A stretch of 64,000 bases of DNA from Protonemura montana (taxonomy: Eukaryota > Arthropoda > Insecta > Plecoptera > Nemouridae): the NCBI GenBank assembly GCA_947568835.1, contig OX387603.1, forward strand, positions 1,303,701-1,367,700, given 5' to 3'. Shown here in pieces: positions 33,145 to 45,298 of the stretch. The position numbers and the translations under genes were made by a program. The notes under the pieces are model-generated. The model did not search any database. It was not told the origin of the DNA and saw nothing but the letters and a program-made list of their open reading frames with translations. Position 1 is the stretch's first letter. The number at the start of each line of letters is the position of its first letter.

Positions 33145-36100
33145 GTAACTTGTGTTGCATATTTTTACTAACATTTGCTCTCAGTCTGTTCCACTATCGA
33201 CTAGGCCAACGCTAATGCAGTAGGCGTTGTAGCTGTTGTAGCGTTGGTTGTAGTGTTGTAGCAAATAATAATGATAGCTACTTTTTCCCTTTCCGGCGCT
33301 TTTGGTGCTGCAAATAATATTTTTAGGCAATGAAGTCTTTTGTACTTATTTTGGGACTGTTATATTAACCACAGACTCCTTCAATCATGAACTGTAAATA
33401 TTTTGCCATAGATTTAATTGCAGAATATTTCAACCTGACTATGGTCACATTCCAAAACTTCATAGATCTACTGAGCCAGTAAGCAAATCTCACTGAAAGG
33501 CATTTCTTGAGGCATTTCTTTGAAAGGCATTTCAAAATCATCCATCACTGCAAAGAAGTTTACAGAGAATATCTTGACCTGTTATGTCCCATAGATTTTT
33601 CTGAAAGAATATCCAGCAAAGACAGTAGTCTTAGACTGCAACTAATGTGTCTGCATATATTCAATGAAAAAGATTGATGACAGTCTTGTAAATCTTAATT
33701 GGTTTGACATTATCTAACTTTCTAACTTAATTTGCTAACAGAAAAATGCAGGGGGTTTAAGTTGTGATGCCAAACTAAACCTGAAATTTTATCAAAAGCA
33801 TACATCAAGATTTTTGGCTGGTAGAGCTCGAGCATACTCAAATGTATTTATTTTACTGCTAGTGAAACAAAATATTTCCCTTACCCTATTTTGCTCAAGC
33901 AAAACACTTCAAAGATTTGACTCTGACCTTACTGGATTCTTTCCATCTTGAATGCAAACGTAGTATCTGGCTTTTAATGCTGTCAATAGCGCCACCGAAT
34001 GTGGAATATTCAGAAAACACTTTTTCCTAAACTTATCTGTTTTGCCAACGGTCTTTTTTGCCGGAAATTACATTTAACTTGTTAAAAAATGTTTGTATTT
34101 GTAGCATCCGTCCATATTGCACGTAGAACGAACATTGGTTTCAGATACCCAAAGGAAACCATGGATCTTGTTGCCACGTTGTCGGCAGAAATATCTGAAG
34201 TTCAGAGCTTTCGAGAGAAGAGGAAAAACAAGTTGCAGAGGACGTTTGTTCGAGCATCAGACGCAGCTGCGACCAGAGCTAAAGGTACAACCGCACTTTT
34301 CATTAGAAATGTTTGACATTGAAACAAAAGCATTATTGCTTGTATTTTCTTGAAGAAAATGTGATTCTTTATGACATTTGGCATTTGCTAGCTCAATGAA
34401 AAATTGTTACGTCTTGAACAAGAAGTGTACGTAGGTATTTTGTTAGAAAATTTGATCCCAGTGCATTAGAGTTAAAGAAATCTTGTCTGACACTAAAAAT
34501 CTTATTGAATTACTGTCATCCTGTTAAATGTTATTCAAATCTTGTTATATAATTATAACTGACTTATTCCATATCAATATTTATGTATATATTTTTGTTT
34601 GTATATTGTGTTCCCGGAATAAAAAACCATTATTATTATTATTATTATTATCTTTTCAATTAATCTCACTTATTAGGAAGGTTCATGAACTTACGAGATC
34701 GTTGCAGGGATAATTATGGTATTGTTTTCAAGTCTGTTTCCTCCAAGTCTATAAGTGTAACCACTACATATTTTCCCCAGGTTTGAAGGTGTCTAGAACT
34801 ACGGATGAGACCCAAGAGTCGTCTGAAATCACCGATGAAACACAAGAATCAGATGCAGACAATCCATTTGCAAACATCGTCATTTTAGAAAATAAATACA
34901 ACCAACTCTCGGAGATCCGTTGTGCCGAAACGGTGGAACGTACTTTCCAACACAACGGATATTCCACCGCAAATTTGTACAAGATCACGAAATTATCGCA
35001 GTCAGATTTGTAAGTGAAGATCTTCTTTCAATACATTTTCATTCTGATGGCTTTTAGACTCATGTCTACTTGATGTAAACTTAGCACTCGTTTTAACAAA
35101 AACTATTTCAACTGGGTTTTGAATGCTAAGTGAAGAACAACTAAATTTCCCAACGTTTCGCAACATACTACTTACTTCTTCAGAGGTTTGAGCAGATCGG
35201 AAATCGCCATGCCAATAGTTCTTAAGTTTCTTATGTACCAACTATTACATTTTCATTCGCTTGCCGTAGCTAATGTTTCCAATATATTGCAGTCAGTGTG
35301 ATGTCGTCTGGAGAGGAAATGTCGTTTGCTCGGTGAATTCTCAAGGGTCTGAAAGAACTGCAAAAAATTTGGCTGCTAAAGAACTGCTGGAAATAATGAA
35401 AAATCACTGCTACACTATTGAGGTAAAACTACGCCTACTTTTATGCTAACTTTGTTTAATCAATTTTGTCCCTTCGTGACAATTGCATCAATGCCATTTA
35501 AATCTTGATAAACCCAATAACGCGCACCGTACCTGTTCAAAGCGTGACTTGGTTTATTCTTACTATGATTATTATGATAGTTATTGATTATTTTGAAACT
35601 ATATGGTATTATTGTACTGTACCTTGAGGTTTATTGTCAATTTTTTTTTTTAAATATGTTCCAAATCAATAACATTTAAACATCAATGGACGTCAATGTG
35701 TTAATCAGCGCTCACCAAAGGTTTTAGTGCGAAATTAATTTAATTAATTTTCTTATTTAGCTGGTATTTTAAAATGATTAAATTAGAGCTTTTAGATAAA
35801 AATACACAAAAAAATATGCAAATTTAAACTTACATCTATTGATTATTCAGGAAGGCTTTGTCCTGTCACATAAAAGAAATTTAATTTAGAAGCTGTAGCT
35901 ATTTTCTCTTTAATCTAGTAAATCTTGCTTTAAAATAATAATGTTTGTTTCATGTTTCCAGTCATTAAAGCAAATTGCCTCGACAACTACGGTGCAAACG
36001 AGTGTGATTGATGCACCAACAGAACATCCAATGGACGCGCCTCTAGCGGAAGAAAACAAAGGCAGTAAAATGCTTAGAATGATGGGTTGGAGCGGAGGAG

Positions 36101-37200
36101 GTCTCGGGAAGAATGGACAGGGCATTGCCGACCCGGTTAGGTATTAAACTACTTGTACATTTAGGATGAACTCTTATTTAAATTGCAAACTCTTTCAATG
36201 CGCGGGGTAATTTATTATTAACAACACTATAACCGTCTCAAAAATTGATGCCCTAACGCGGACAATTGCGGACAATTGCAAGCGTTTGCAATTTAAAAAA
36301 GAGTTCATCATAATACAGCAACGAATCCAACGTCAAATTGGAGTTATTCGAGTTTGACAGGTTGTGACGTGATATAGCGTCACTAGAATCAGAGTGACTG
36401 TGAGTATTCACAGCCTCTTGGTTCTACTCCTTGGAGATCCGTCATTCTCATCAAATACACTGAAATCGTCTCAAGAAGCCAGTGTCCAAGTAGCTCAATT
36501 GGTTAGAGCAACACCCGCGAAAGGTGGAGATCGGGGTCCAAGTAGCTCAATTGGTTAGAGCAACACCCGCGAAAGGTGGAGATCATGGTTCGAGTCCGCG
36601 TTTGGGCATCAATTTTTGAGACGGTTATAATGTTGTTAATAATGAAATACTTGTCTATTTGCTTTCACTCGAACATATTCGTTTATAAATCAATTAATCC
36701 CATGTCTTTGTTTGCAGCGCTGTCGAATCAGTCAATCGATCTGGATTGGGGCTTCATAAACTGACGGTGAAACAATGTTTCTTCAAGATACGCAAATATT
36801 TAGACCAATTCATCGCCGACGAATCCACTTTCGATCTCGAGTTCGCAGCCGATTTCACCAAAGAAGAGCGTAAAGAAATACACATGTAAGTAAATCCTCC
36901 CGTTGACCACTTACGTTGTTTCCATCAATTTGTTCAACTTTGCTAATCACACGGATTTACTCCTGCTGTCGCAGGGTCGTGCGCAGGAATCACAACTTGA
37001 AGACGAGGAGCTACGGTAAAGACAACGAGAGACGGCTCGTGGTTTCCAAGAAAGTGCGTCCACTCGACATGTTGGATCAGTTAATAGAAGCAGGAGGATC
37101 GACGGAGAAGCACAACTTGATATGGCCGCTGCTTTCTCCACGGCCTGAGAAAAGAAAGTCACCGCTTGGGAACTCGTATCCAGATCCAGATGATGATTGA
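32975..37200 (+). CDS. NKRF: NKRF-like protein: XTBD, dsRBD-like, G-patch, R3H; complete, 7 exons
   Basis: Exons 32975-33144, 34145-34284, 34781-35009, 35293-35422, 35962-36140, 36718-36885 and 36975-37200 join in phase to 413 residues. The N-terminus (about 18-75, with EHWKLRRLFLLAHKK and NVEMMGCRYPKETMD) is an XRN2-binding domain. A dsRBD-like segment (about 145-220) ends KNLAAKELLEIMK. The G-patch (about 255-290) has MMGWSGGGLGKNGQGI. The R3H domain (about 298-370) has the R-x3-H pair in ERKEIH, then RRLVVSKK and MLDQL as in the vertebrate NKRF C-terminus. Known role of the family: nucleolar partner of XRN2 and DHX15 in pre-rRNA processing, first named as an NF-kappa-B repressor. It is shorter than vertebrate NKRF (about 690 aa). 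An unrelated G-patch/R3H protein is the alternative. Confidence 0.9.
34145..34284 (+). CDS. NKRF: NKRF-like exon 2 (XTBD second half)
   Basis: Acceptor TTGGTTTCAG, donor AAAG|GTACAA. Joining to exon 1 restores the family motif MMGCRYPKETMD across the splice. Lys/Arg-rich after the domain. Confidence 0.9.
34781..35009 (+). CDS. NKRF: NKRF-like exon 3
   Basis: Acceptor TTTTCCCCAG, donor TT|GTAAGT. An acidic, Thr/Glu-rich linker (DETQESSEITDETQE) precedes the segment leading into the dsRBD-like region. Confidence 0.88.
35035..35245. mobile_element. M1 repeat copy in an NKRF-like intron
   Basis: ACTCATGTCTACTTGATGTA then AAAACTATTTCAACTGGGTT. Its minus strand has TCTGAAGAAGTAAGTAG followed by TTGCGAAACGTTGGG, a hammerhead-like arrangement that differs from the other copies. 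Confidence 0.7.
35293..35422 (+). CDS. NKRF: NKRF-like exon 4 (dsRBD-like)
   Basis: Acceptor ATATTGCAG, donor GAG|GTAAAA. It encodes CDVVWRGNVVCSVNSQG and SERTAKNLAAKELLEIM, a double-stranded-RNA-binding-like pattern. Confidence 0.88.
35962..36140 (+). CDS. NKRF: NKRF-like exon 5 (G-patch)
   Basis: Acceptor CATGTTTCCAG, donor TTAG|GTATTA. It encodes the glycine-rich G-patch core. Confidence 0.92.
36178..36650 (+). mobile_element. Rearranged tRNA-like MITE with duplicated tRNA 5' half
   Basis: One inverted-repeat arm (36190-36310, AACACTATAACCGTCTCAAA) is followed after about 150 bp by two tRNA-like units: a partial unit from 36484 lacking its T-arm and a full one at 36536-36608 with B-box GGTTCGAGTCC. 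The duplicated piece is 52 bp. The element ends AGACGGTTATAATGTTGTTA. The anticodon loop CGCGAAA lacks T33, so a functional tRNA is unlikely. Confidence 0.7.
36718..36885 (+). CDS. NKRF: NKRF-like exon 6 (R3H first part)
   Basis: Acceptor TTGTTTGCAG, donor CAT|GTAAGT. It encodes GLGLHKLTVKQ through DFTKEERKEIHM. Confidence 0.92.
36975..37200 (+). CDS. NKRF: NKRF-like exon 7 (R3H end, C-terminus)
   Basis: Acceptor GCTGTCGCAG. It encodes RLVVSKKVRPLDMLDQL and a short acidic end (PDPDDD), stop TGA at 37198-37200. A candidate AATAAA lies at 37553-37558. Confidence 0.92.
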
Positions 37201-38955
37201 AGTCAACTGGAGGGCGGTGGGAAGTTTCGTTGGTGGGGCACAAATAGAAATAAGAAATTAGATGCCAAGGAAAATTCAAACTGATGGGACTTCACTCGAA
37301 CTTTGTCACCAATATTAATGTATCTCACTTGCTTTAAGACCAAGCAATCCAAGCTAAGAGTCCATCTCTCGACTGAGATGCCAGCATTGAAGGTACATTG
37401 AGAGTAGCATGGGACCAGACCACCTAGATTTTAAAGGCTGCCTGAAAATATTTTACTTGAGGAAATCTGCAGTCAATCAGCTGAGTTTTTCGTACGAAAC
37501 GTGGTATTTAATTTTCTCGTTGTAGCGCTAACCGTGCCGGAATGAGGTTGCAAATAAATCGGCTCTTGTCTGTATTTGTGCCAGTTTACCAGCCCGTTGA
37601 GCTAACTCCGTTGTCTCCCACCGAACGTTGGAACCGTGCTGGGTGCACGCTCGACGCAGACCAGTCTTGTCTTTGTGAAACATTACGAGCAGGTAAGTAC
37701 AGCAAACCCGGTTTGTGCCAACGTAAGTAACTGCGTTGGCATCGAATTGCCGTTTATTTATGTATGTGAGTCGTAGCGGAAAGATTGAAAACATTGGTTT
37801 TGAAAGCAGAGTGGTTGTAGATTATCAGTAATTTAGCGCTGTGAAAATGTGGACGTGTGTTGTTTCTCTTCCAACCAATTAGCTGGGCACGGAGCTGGGT
37901 TCAAGAAATTATTACAAGCTTTACAGCAGCACAGTGCGCCTGGCAGTTAGACTTCCCATCGTCACGCAGTGCCTCACAGATTGCCTACCTTCAAGACTTT
38001 CAAGGTACGTCGAGATAATCTTACATAGAATGTTGATTAAAACATTTTGCAACCTGGCCCTGCTCCTCAACAAGGAACACAGTTTTCAGGAAGCCGTGTT
38101 TACCTTTTTGTTTTCACGTGCGTTAAAACCCTCTCGGAAAATGTCACATTTTCATCGGAAAATTTCACACTTTCATCGGAAAATTGTACCATCCCAAAAA
38201 TCCTGCTCCCGTTCAAACCCGCACAAACCCGCAGTTCATAGAAGTACTCTTGGTTGCCTACATTCAAGAGTCGTGCGTCGTCAAGTGGCAATACTTTGAT
38301 GATATTGTTTTCACTCAAAAAGAAAGAAAAACTGGGGTGGAATGTGAAGGTGAGTCGAATAAACGCCCCTGTTTTCATCTGAGCTCAAAACTGGGGAAAT
38401 TATTCAAGTTTAAAAACTCAAAATTCCCTTTGAGGACAAAAACTAAACGCTGCTCATATTGTTTTCTTGTTGACGTACCCTTGTGTCAAACTGCAGGCGT
38501 TTGAATTCACAGCTGGCAATGACAGGAGACAGCTAAAGTTGGCAAAGTTATAAAAAAAGTACCAAAATAACCGAACTCATTTCATACCTGGTTTTATTAT
38601 ATTAATAAAAGACAAATCAAGGAAAGTATTAAGTAGTTAAGGGATGAAAGTAACGGTTGGTGTGAATAGCCGAATCTTAGCTCGTAGGGCGAGTTCATGT
38701 TTGTGTCGGGGTATGTTTGATGGGGAAGGTTGTCTATGCTATAGTAAACCGTAGACTGAGTTCTGTGTGGGGTATTATTTTGTTCGGTTGGTAACTGTCA
38801 TCGAAGTTGGCACTGTTCGTATCTTTGATGTCTCTAAAAACGCCATCTGTTAGTTAAATATGTACTGTTCTGTAAGGTTTAAATATTTCAATAATGGTGG
38901 TAGGTATCCCTGGCATTTTTACTTGCTTTGTTTGTATAACGATGATAAGAAAGAA
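37201..38955. other. Intergenic sequence, NKRF-like 3' flank
   Basis: No exon with credible homology. Several short ORFs (37528-38504) lack domains. Candidate poly(A) signals AATAAA occur at 37553-37558 and 38604-38609. Confidence 0.45.
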
Positions 38956-38959
38956 AACC

Positions 38960-41900
38960 TATCTCACCTGGGCTTGAACGTGGTCCCTCCAACACGCAGC
39001 ACCAACAGCTTCACCTATCGGCCACGAAGGCCTCATAAACATATACGAGGATGTCTGTCATGATAAGCTGAAAACTATCAGAGTAACATTGAAAGAATAT
39101 CAAAAACTTTACAAGTCCAGAGTGTAGTTCCAATTTAGGCCACCAGATGGCGCTCGCGTCAGTTTTTCCCTTAACACTAAGTCCTGTTCTTCTATACTTG
39201 ATGCTAGACGTAGGAGCTGCACACGGGGTATAGGTGGGGTTTGGGGTCGTGGGAACGGCCCGCAAAATTGGCGGGCGCGACTGTCGCGCAGCGACAGGAG
39301 CGCCCGGCAATTTTGCTAGTGTCTTAATAAGACGCCCAAAAAATGGGCAAAAATCGACTCCGCAATCAGGCCATGAATTGTCGATTGACATAGAAGGATT
39401 TTCATTGGAAATATCCAACTCCGTAAGAACTTTTTAAAAGAAATTGGACGGGATTTGATCTCGGGACCCCTGGCACGTGATGTGCGTTCGCTTACCACAC
39501 GACCAACCGAGGATGCTAACGATACATGGTTATTTGACATATAAGAGACATCCTCGGTTGCTACGGTCACCAGGTGTATCATATATATATATATAATAAC
39601 CAAGTGATGTGCACAGCCACGGTTGGTCGTGTGGTTAGCGAACGCACTTCACGTGCCAGGGGTCCCGAGATCAAATCCCATCCAACTTCTTTGAAAAAGT
39701 TCTCACGGAGTTGGATATTTCCAATGAAAATCCTTCTATGTCAATCGACAATTCATGGCCTGTTTGCGGAGTCGATTTTTGCCCATTTTTTGGGCGTCTT
39801 ATTAAGACACTAGCAAAATTGCCGGGCGCTCCTGTCGCTTCGCTCCAGTCGCGCCCGCCAATTTTGCGGGCCGTTCCCACGACCCCAAACCCCACCTATA
39901 CCCCGTGTGCAGCTCCTACGTCTAGCATCAAGTATAGAAGAACAGGACTTAGTGTTAAGGGAAAAAATGACGCGAGCGCCACCTGGTGCCAAAAATTGGA
40001 ACTACAATTTGGACGTTTTATATTTTTGTTCGATAGTGAAATATCTCGCAGAGTGGATTTTGGACTGCCAATATTGCGGGCTGTTCCCACGTCCCCAGAC
40101 CTCACCTTTACTCCGTGTGCAGCACCTACGTCTAGCATCAAGTATATGGGAACGGTACTTAGTGTTAGCGTCAATCAGCACAACCTGTTGGCAGAAACAG
40201 GAAATACTGCCAGTTTCTGAGGTATGAAACTATCAAACAAGAAATCAAAAATTAAAAGTCTAGAGTGTAGTTTCAATTTTTGCCACCAGGTAGCGTTCGC
40301 GTCAGTTTTTCCCTTAACACTAAGTCCTGATCCTCTATACTAGTAGCTAGACGTAGGAGCTGCACACGGGGTATAGGTGGGGTTTGGGGTCGTGGGAACA
40401 GCCCGCAATATTGGCAGTCCAAAATCCACTCTGCGAGATATTTCACTATCGAACAAAAATATAAAACGTCCAAATTGTAGTTCCAATTTAGGCCACCAGA
40501 TGGCGCTCGCGTCAGTTTTTCCCTTAACACTAAGTCCTGTTCTTCTATACTTGATGCTAGACGTAGGAGCTGCACACGGGGTATAGGTGGGGTTCGGGGT
40601 CGTGGGAACGTCCCGCAAAATTGGCGGGCGCGACTGGAGCGAAGCGACAGGAGCGCCCGGCAATTTTGCTAGTGTCTTAATAAGACGCTCAAAAAATGGG
40701 CAAAAATCGACTCCGCAAACAGGTCATGAATTGTCGATTGACATAGAAGGATTTTCATTGGAAATATCCAACTCCGTGAGAACTTTTTCAAAGAAGTTGG
40801 ATGGGATTTGATCTCGGGACCCCTGGCACGTGAAGTGCGTTCGCTTACCACACGACCAACCGAGGATGCTAACGTTACATGGTTATTTGACATATAAGAG
40901 ACATCCTCGGTTGCTACGGTCACCAGGTGTATCATATATATATATATAATAACCAAGTGATGTGCACAGCCACGGTTGGTCGTGTGGTTAGCGAACGCAC
41001 TGCACGTGCCAGGGGTCCCGAGATCAAATCCCATCCAACTTCTTTGAAAAAGTTCTCACGGAGTTGGATATTTCCAATGAAAATCCTTCTATGTCAATCG
41101 ACAATTCATGGCCTGATTGCGGAGTCGATTTTTGCCCAATTTTTGGGCGTCTTATTAAGACACTAGCAAAATTGCCGGGCGCTCCTGTCGCTTCGCTCCA
41201 GTCGCGCCCGCCAATTTTGCGGGCCGTTCCCACGACCCCAAACCCCACCTATACCCCGTGTGCAGCTCCTACGTCTAGCATCAAGTATAGAAGAACAGGA
41301 CTTAGTGTTAAGGGAAAAAATGACGCGAGCGCCACCTGGTGCCAAAAATTGGAACTACAATTTGGACGTTTTATATTTTTGTTCGATAGTGAAATATCTC
41401 GCAGAGTGGATTTTGGACTGCCAATATTGCGGGCTGTTCCCACGACCCCAAACCCCACCTATACCCCGTGTGCAGCTCCTACGTCTAGCTACTAGTATAG
41501 AGGATCAGGACTTAGTGTTAAGGGAAAAACTGACGCGAACGCTACCTGGTGGCAAAAATTGAAACTACACTCTAGACTTTTAATTTTTGATTTCTTGTTT
41601 GATAGTTTCATACCTCAGAAACTGGCAGTATTTCCTGTTTCTGCCAACAGGTTGTGCTGATTGACGCTAACACTAAGTACCGTTCCCATATACTTGATGC
41701 TAGACGTAGGAGCTGCACACGGAGTAAAGGTGAGGTCTGGGGACGTGGGAACAGCCCGCAATATTGGCAGTCCAAAATCCACTCTGCGAGATATTTCACT
41801 ATCGAACAAAAATATAAAACGTCCAAATTGTAGTTCCAATTTTTGGCACCAGGTGGCGCTCGCGTCATTTTTTCCCTTAACACTAAGTCCTGTTCTTCTA

Positions 41901-42885
41901 TACTTGATGCTAGACGTAGGAGCTGCACACGGGGTATAGGTGGGGTTTGGGGTCGTGGGAACGGCCCGCAAAATTGGCGGGCGCGACTGGAGCGAAGCGA
42001 CAGGAGCGCCCGGCAATTTTGCTAGTGTCTTAATAAGACGCCCAAAAAATGGGCAAAAATCGACTCCGCAAACAGGTCATGAATTGTCGATTGACATAGA
42101 AGGATTTTCATTGGAAATATCCAACTCCGTGAGAACTTTTTCAAAGAAGTTGGATGGGATTTGATCTCGGGACCCCTGGCACGTGAAGTGCGTTCGCTAA
42201 CCACACGACCAACCGTGGCTGTGCACGTCACTTGGTTATTATATATATATATATGATACACCTGGTGACCGTAGCAACCGAGGATGTCTCTTATATGTCA
42301 AATAACCATGTAACGTGAGCATCCTCGGTTGGTCGTGTGGTAAGCGAACGCACTTCACGTGCCAGGGGTCCCGAGATCAAATCCCATCCAACTTCTTTGA
42401 AAAAGTTCTCACGGAGTTGGATATTTCCAATGAAAATCCTTCTATGTCAATCGACAATTCATGACCTGTTTGCGGAGTCGATTTTTGCCCATTTTTTGAG
42501 CGTCTTATTAAGACACTAGCAAAATTGCCGGGCGCTCCTGTCGCTTCGCTCCAGTCGCGCCCGCCAATTTTGCGGGACGTTCCCACGACCCCAAACCCCA
42601 CCTATACCCCGTGTGCAGCTCCTACGTCTAGCATCAAGTATAGAGGATCAGGACTTAGTGTTAAGGGAAAAACTGACGCGAACGCCACCTGGTGGCAAAA
42701 ATTGGAACTACACTCTGGACTTGAACTTTTTTTGTGAAATTTTTTCGATGATACTTTGATAGTTCTTAACTTATCATGACAAAGATCCACGTATAAGTCG
42801 ACAAGTATCTACGGTCTTCGTGTTCGAGCGGTGAACATGGGTGCTTCAAGAATCAAAGGCTCTGCGTTCGATCCTCGTTCCCTAC
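38960..42885. repeat. Giant imperfect palindrome, about 3.9 kb
   Basis: Matching sequences on opposite strands pair around one centre near 40915: 39113 with 42718, 39060 with 42776, 40225 with 41606, 40262 with 41572. Each arm is itself built of inverted copies of a roughly 0.6-kb element, so six copies alternate in orientation (about 39085-39515 -, 39601-40225 +, 40240-40870 -, 40955-41600 +, 41605-42225 -, 42325-42740 +). (TA)n linkers lie at about 39580, 40935 and 42245. Copies carry CGTGTGGTTAGCGAACGCAC and GAGATCAAATCCC, which look like tRNA A- and B-boxes. The many 60-170 codon ORFs are repeat artefacts. Confidence 0.85.
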
Positions 42886-44270
42886 CTCATTTTTTTAATC
42901 GCACCAATCATCCGACTGAGCAAGAAAAAATAATTGAAATATTTTTTAGTTACTGGCCTGGCTACCAGGTGGTGCTAGTGACGACACATGCGTTATGGCA
43001 AAGTAGAAAACGTGTACAGTTATTAAAAAAATATAGTTGAATTGAATTACAATCCAAGGATATACATTAAAACATAGAAGACGTATATGTTAACCGAATT
43101 AAATTTAACAATCAAAAATACACATAACAAATAACAAACACCACCACCACCATCATCACCTTCACCACCTTCACCACCATCACCACAACATCAACTACGT
43201 GCAAATAGAGAAGGAAGGTTTCGCTTCTACACTATGTGTAAATGCCGGACCGGACCCCAACACCAAGCAGTGCTGAGGCACGCGGCCACTCCAAAAATCT
43301 GGGCTCTCACCAGTTGCCACGAACAAACGCGAAAATGCAAGCCTTGAAGCCCGACTGGAGGAACGCCAGTCGAACCCCGTTGCTCGAAGCCAGGTCCCCT
43401 GGTCTACCATACCAAACAAGTATCACCGAACCAGCAGTCGTGTTAAAGCACATTGTGATCGCAAACGCAATCTGTTGGATATCAAATGTACTTGATCAAT
43501 TAAAATGTCGATAAATCACGGCCATCGGTCGGTAACCCGTGTACCTGCACCTTGTTGAGCTGCCAACCTTGAAGCTATAAAATAACGGAATCGTGTCCAT
43601 AATTGTGTACATAGCAAAATGTTTCCTTTTTTTAGTTGGTGTTTTTTGTGATAATCATGAGAAAGAAGACAAAGGAAACTGAAAATATTCTTGCCAGAAA
43701 AGTTACTAAAAATACTTCAATTGATGTTTGATTTTTTATTGAGGCCCTTCGCCTTCAAAAAAGAGAAAAGAGTTCAGTGTACTCTTTTGTTTCAAACCTC
43801 TGCACTAGCCAATATACCACAAGTCTGCACGTTGGAATAGGACTCAATTCAGGCAAATTTTATATTTTTCATAAAATATTTTAATGTGGTTTCCGTTTAA
43901 ATTGAAGGGTTATAGTTATCTAACCCGACCTTCTGTTAATTCAAAAATGTCATAATATTTGTACTATCATTGAGTTTATAGGTATATAGTCAGAGGGCCA
44001 ACGTAACTAGCAAACTTTCTGCTGAGCAAACGAGTCAATTTTGGAATTTTCTTTGCTTAAGAATGGGCATGTCTGTGAATAATTTCGGTGATTTCTCATC
44101 ATTTGTTGTCATTTATTGTCATTTATTTTACTACCGTCATTTTGTTGCGAGTTTTTAGCTATTTAATGATAACAAATTTTCCTGAACAGAAAAAAACCTA
44201 AAAATATCGAACTCTTTTAGATGGCCGTGTGTAAACGACTGTCGGTCGAGCAACCAGTTAGGTACCTACT
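42886..44270. other. Intergenic sequence
   Basis: AT-rich, with a CACCAC/CATCAC simple repeat at about 43138-43190. No gene recognised. Confidence 0.5.
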
Positions 44271-44278
44271 GTGGCCAA

Positions 44279-44800
44279 AAGGGTAGTTTGCACCCCCGAA
44301 CACGATGGGCTATTTGGATTTTGCTTTAACATCATACTGAAGCCGCTACATTGATTTTAAACATTAAAACTAGAAAAACTCCATTACTGTTAATCTGAGA
44401 CAAAAACAGGGGATTGTATTCAAGTTCCCTTGAAATTCTACCCCTAATGACACTTCTCGCGAGTCAAAATCCATCACTTGAAATTCTACTCCAAAAAAAA
44501 AAAATTGAAATAAATCAATGGACTACCCCTTACGTTTTTTTATTTTTATTTTTGAAGATTCATCCATACCGTAATTTAAAGGGTAGTTTGCAACCCCGAA
44601 CACGATGGGCTATTCAGATTTTACATTCGCTTCATAGTTTAGTTGCTAGATCGATTTAAAAGTTAAAAACATAAATAACTTCCCCAGTTTTGACATGAGA
44701 GAAAAACCGAGGTGTGCATTTGACTCCCCTTGAAATTCTGCCTGTATTGACACCCCTCTGGGGCAACAATTTGTCACTCGAATTACCACTGCAAAGATAA
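44279..44800. repeat. Diverged tandem duplication, about 300-bp unit
   Basis: GGGTAGTTTGCACCCCCGAA at 44280 and GGGTAGTTTGCAACCCCGAA at 44581 begin two copies sharing CACGATGGGCTATT and CCTTGAAATTCT, with considerable divergence elsewhere. Confidence 0.75.
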
Positions 44801-44847
44801 AAAATAAACGTGATCCCTTACGTGTCCAATGCTACAGTTACTCATTG

Positions 44848-44968
44848 CTCATTGTTCATCTGAATAAGTAGCCATCATGAATTAGCCCACTTGTTCATCT
44901 GAACGTAGCCATCATGAATTAGCCCACTTGTTGATCTGAACTAGTGGCCATCATGAATTAGCCCACTG
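44848..44968. repeat. Short tandem repeat, about 43 bp x 3
   Basis: CCATCATGAATTAGCCCACT recurs three times with TTGTTCATCTGAA between. Small and imperfect. Confidence 0.75.
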
Positions 44969-45298
44969 TTTTACGGTCAGTGACCTGAATGTACACTTCT
45001 ATTCTCTAGTACCAACCTCAAGTGCACCTACCTTGGTACGTACCTTGTCATGAACCTTGTTTGAAACGCAGACCTGGTCCCTGCGATGTCGACAACTTTG
45101 CCTGACAACGTTCAGAACCTGGAGGCAGTGGACAGTCTTGCTGCATTGACTTTTCGAAAAAGTCAAAAGTCATTTTCTTTATCACCAATAAACATGATGG
45201 TGTTTGCCTTCCAAAGCTGAATAGTCTTAATGCACTAATGATTACATAGAAAAACAAAAATGATAATAATTATAACAGTTGAATTAAATATACACAAA

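Noticed and set aside
39011..42737. Numerous 60-170 codon ORFs in the palindrome, possible transposase fragments
   Set aside because: The same peptides occur in all six copies on both strands and none shows transposase or reverse-transcriptase motifs.
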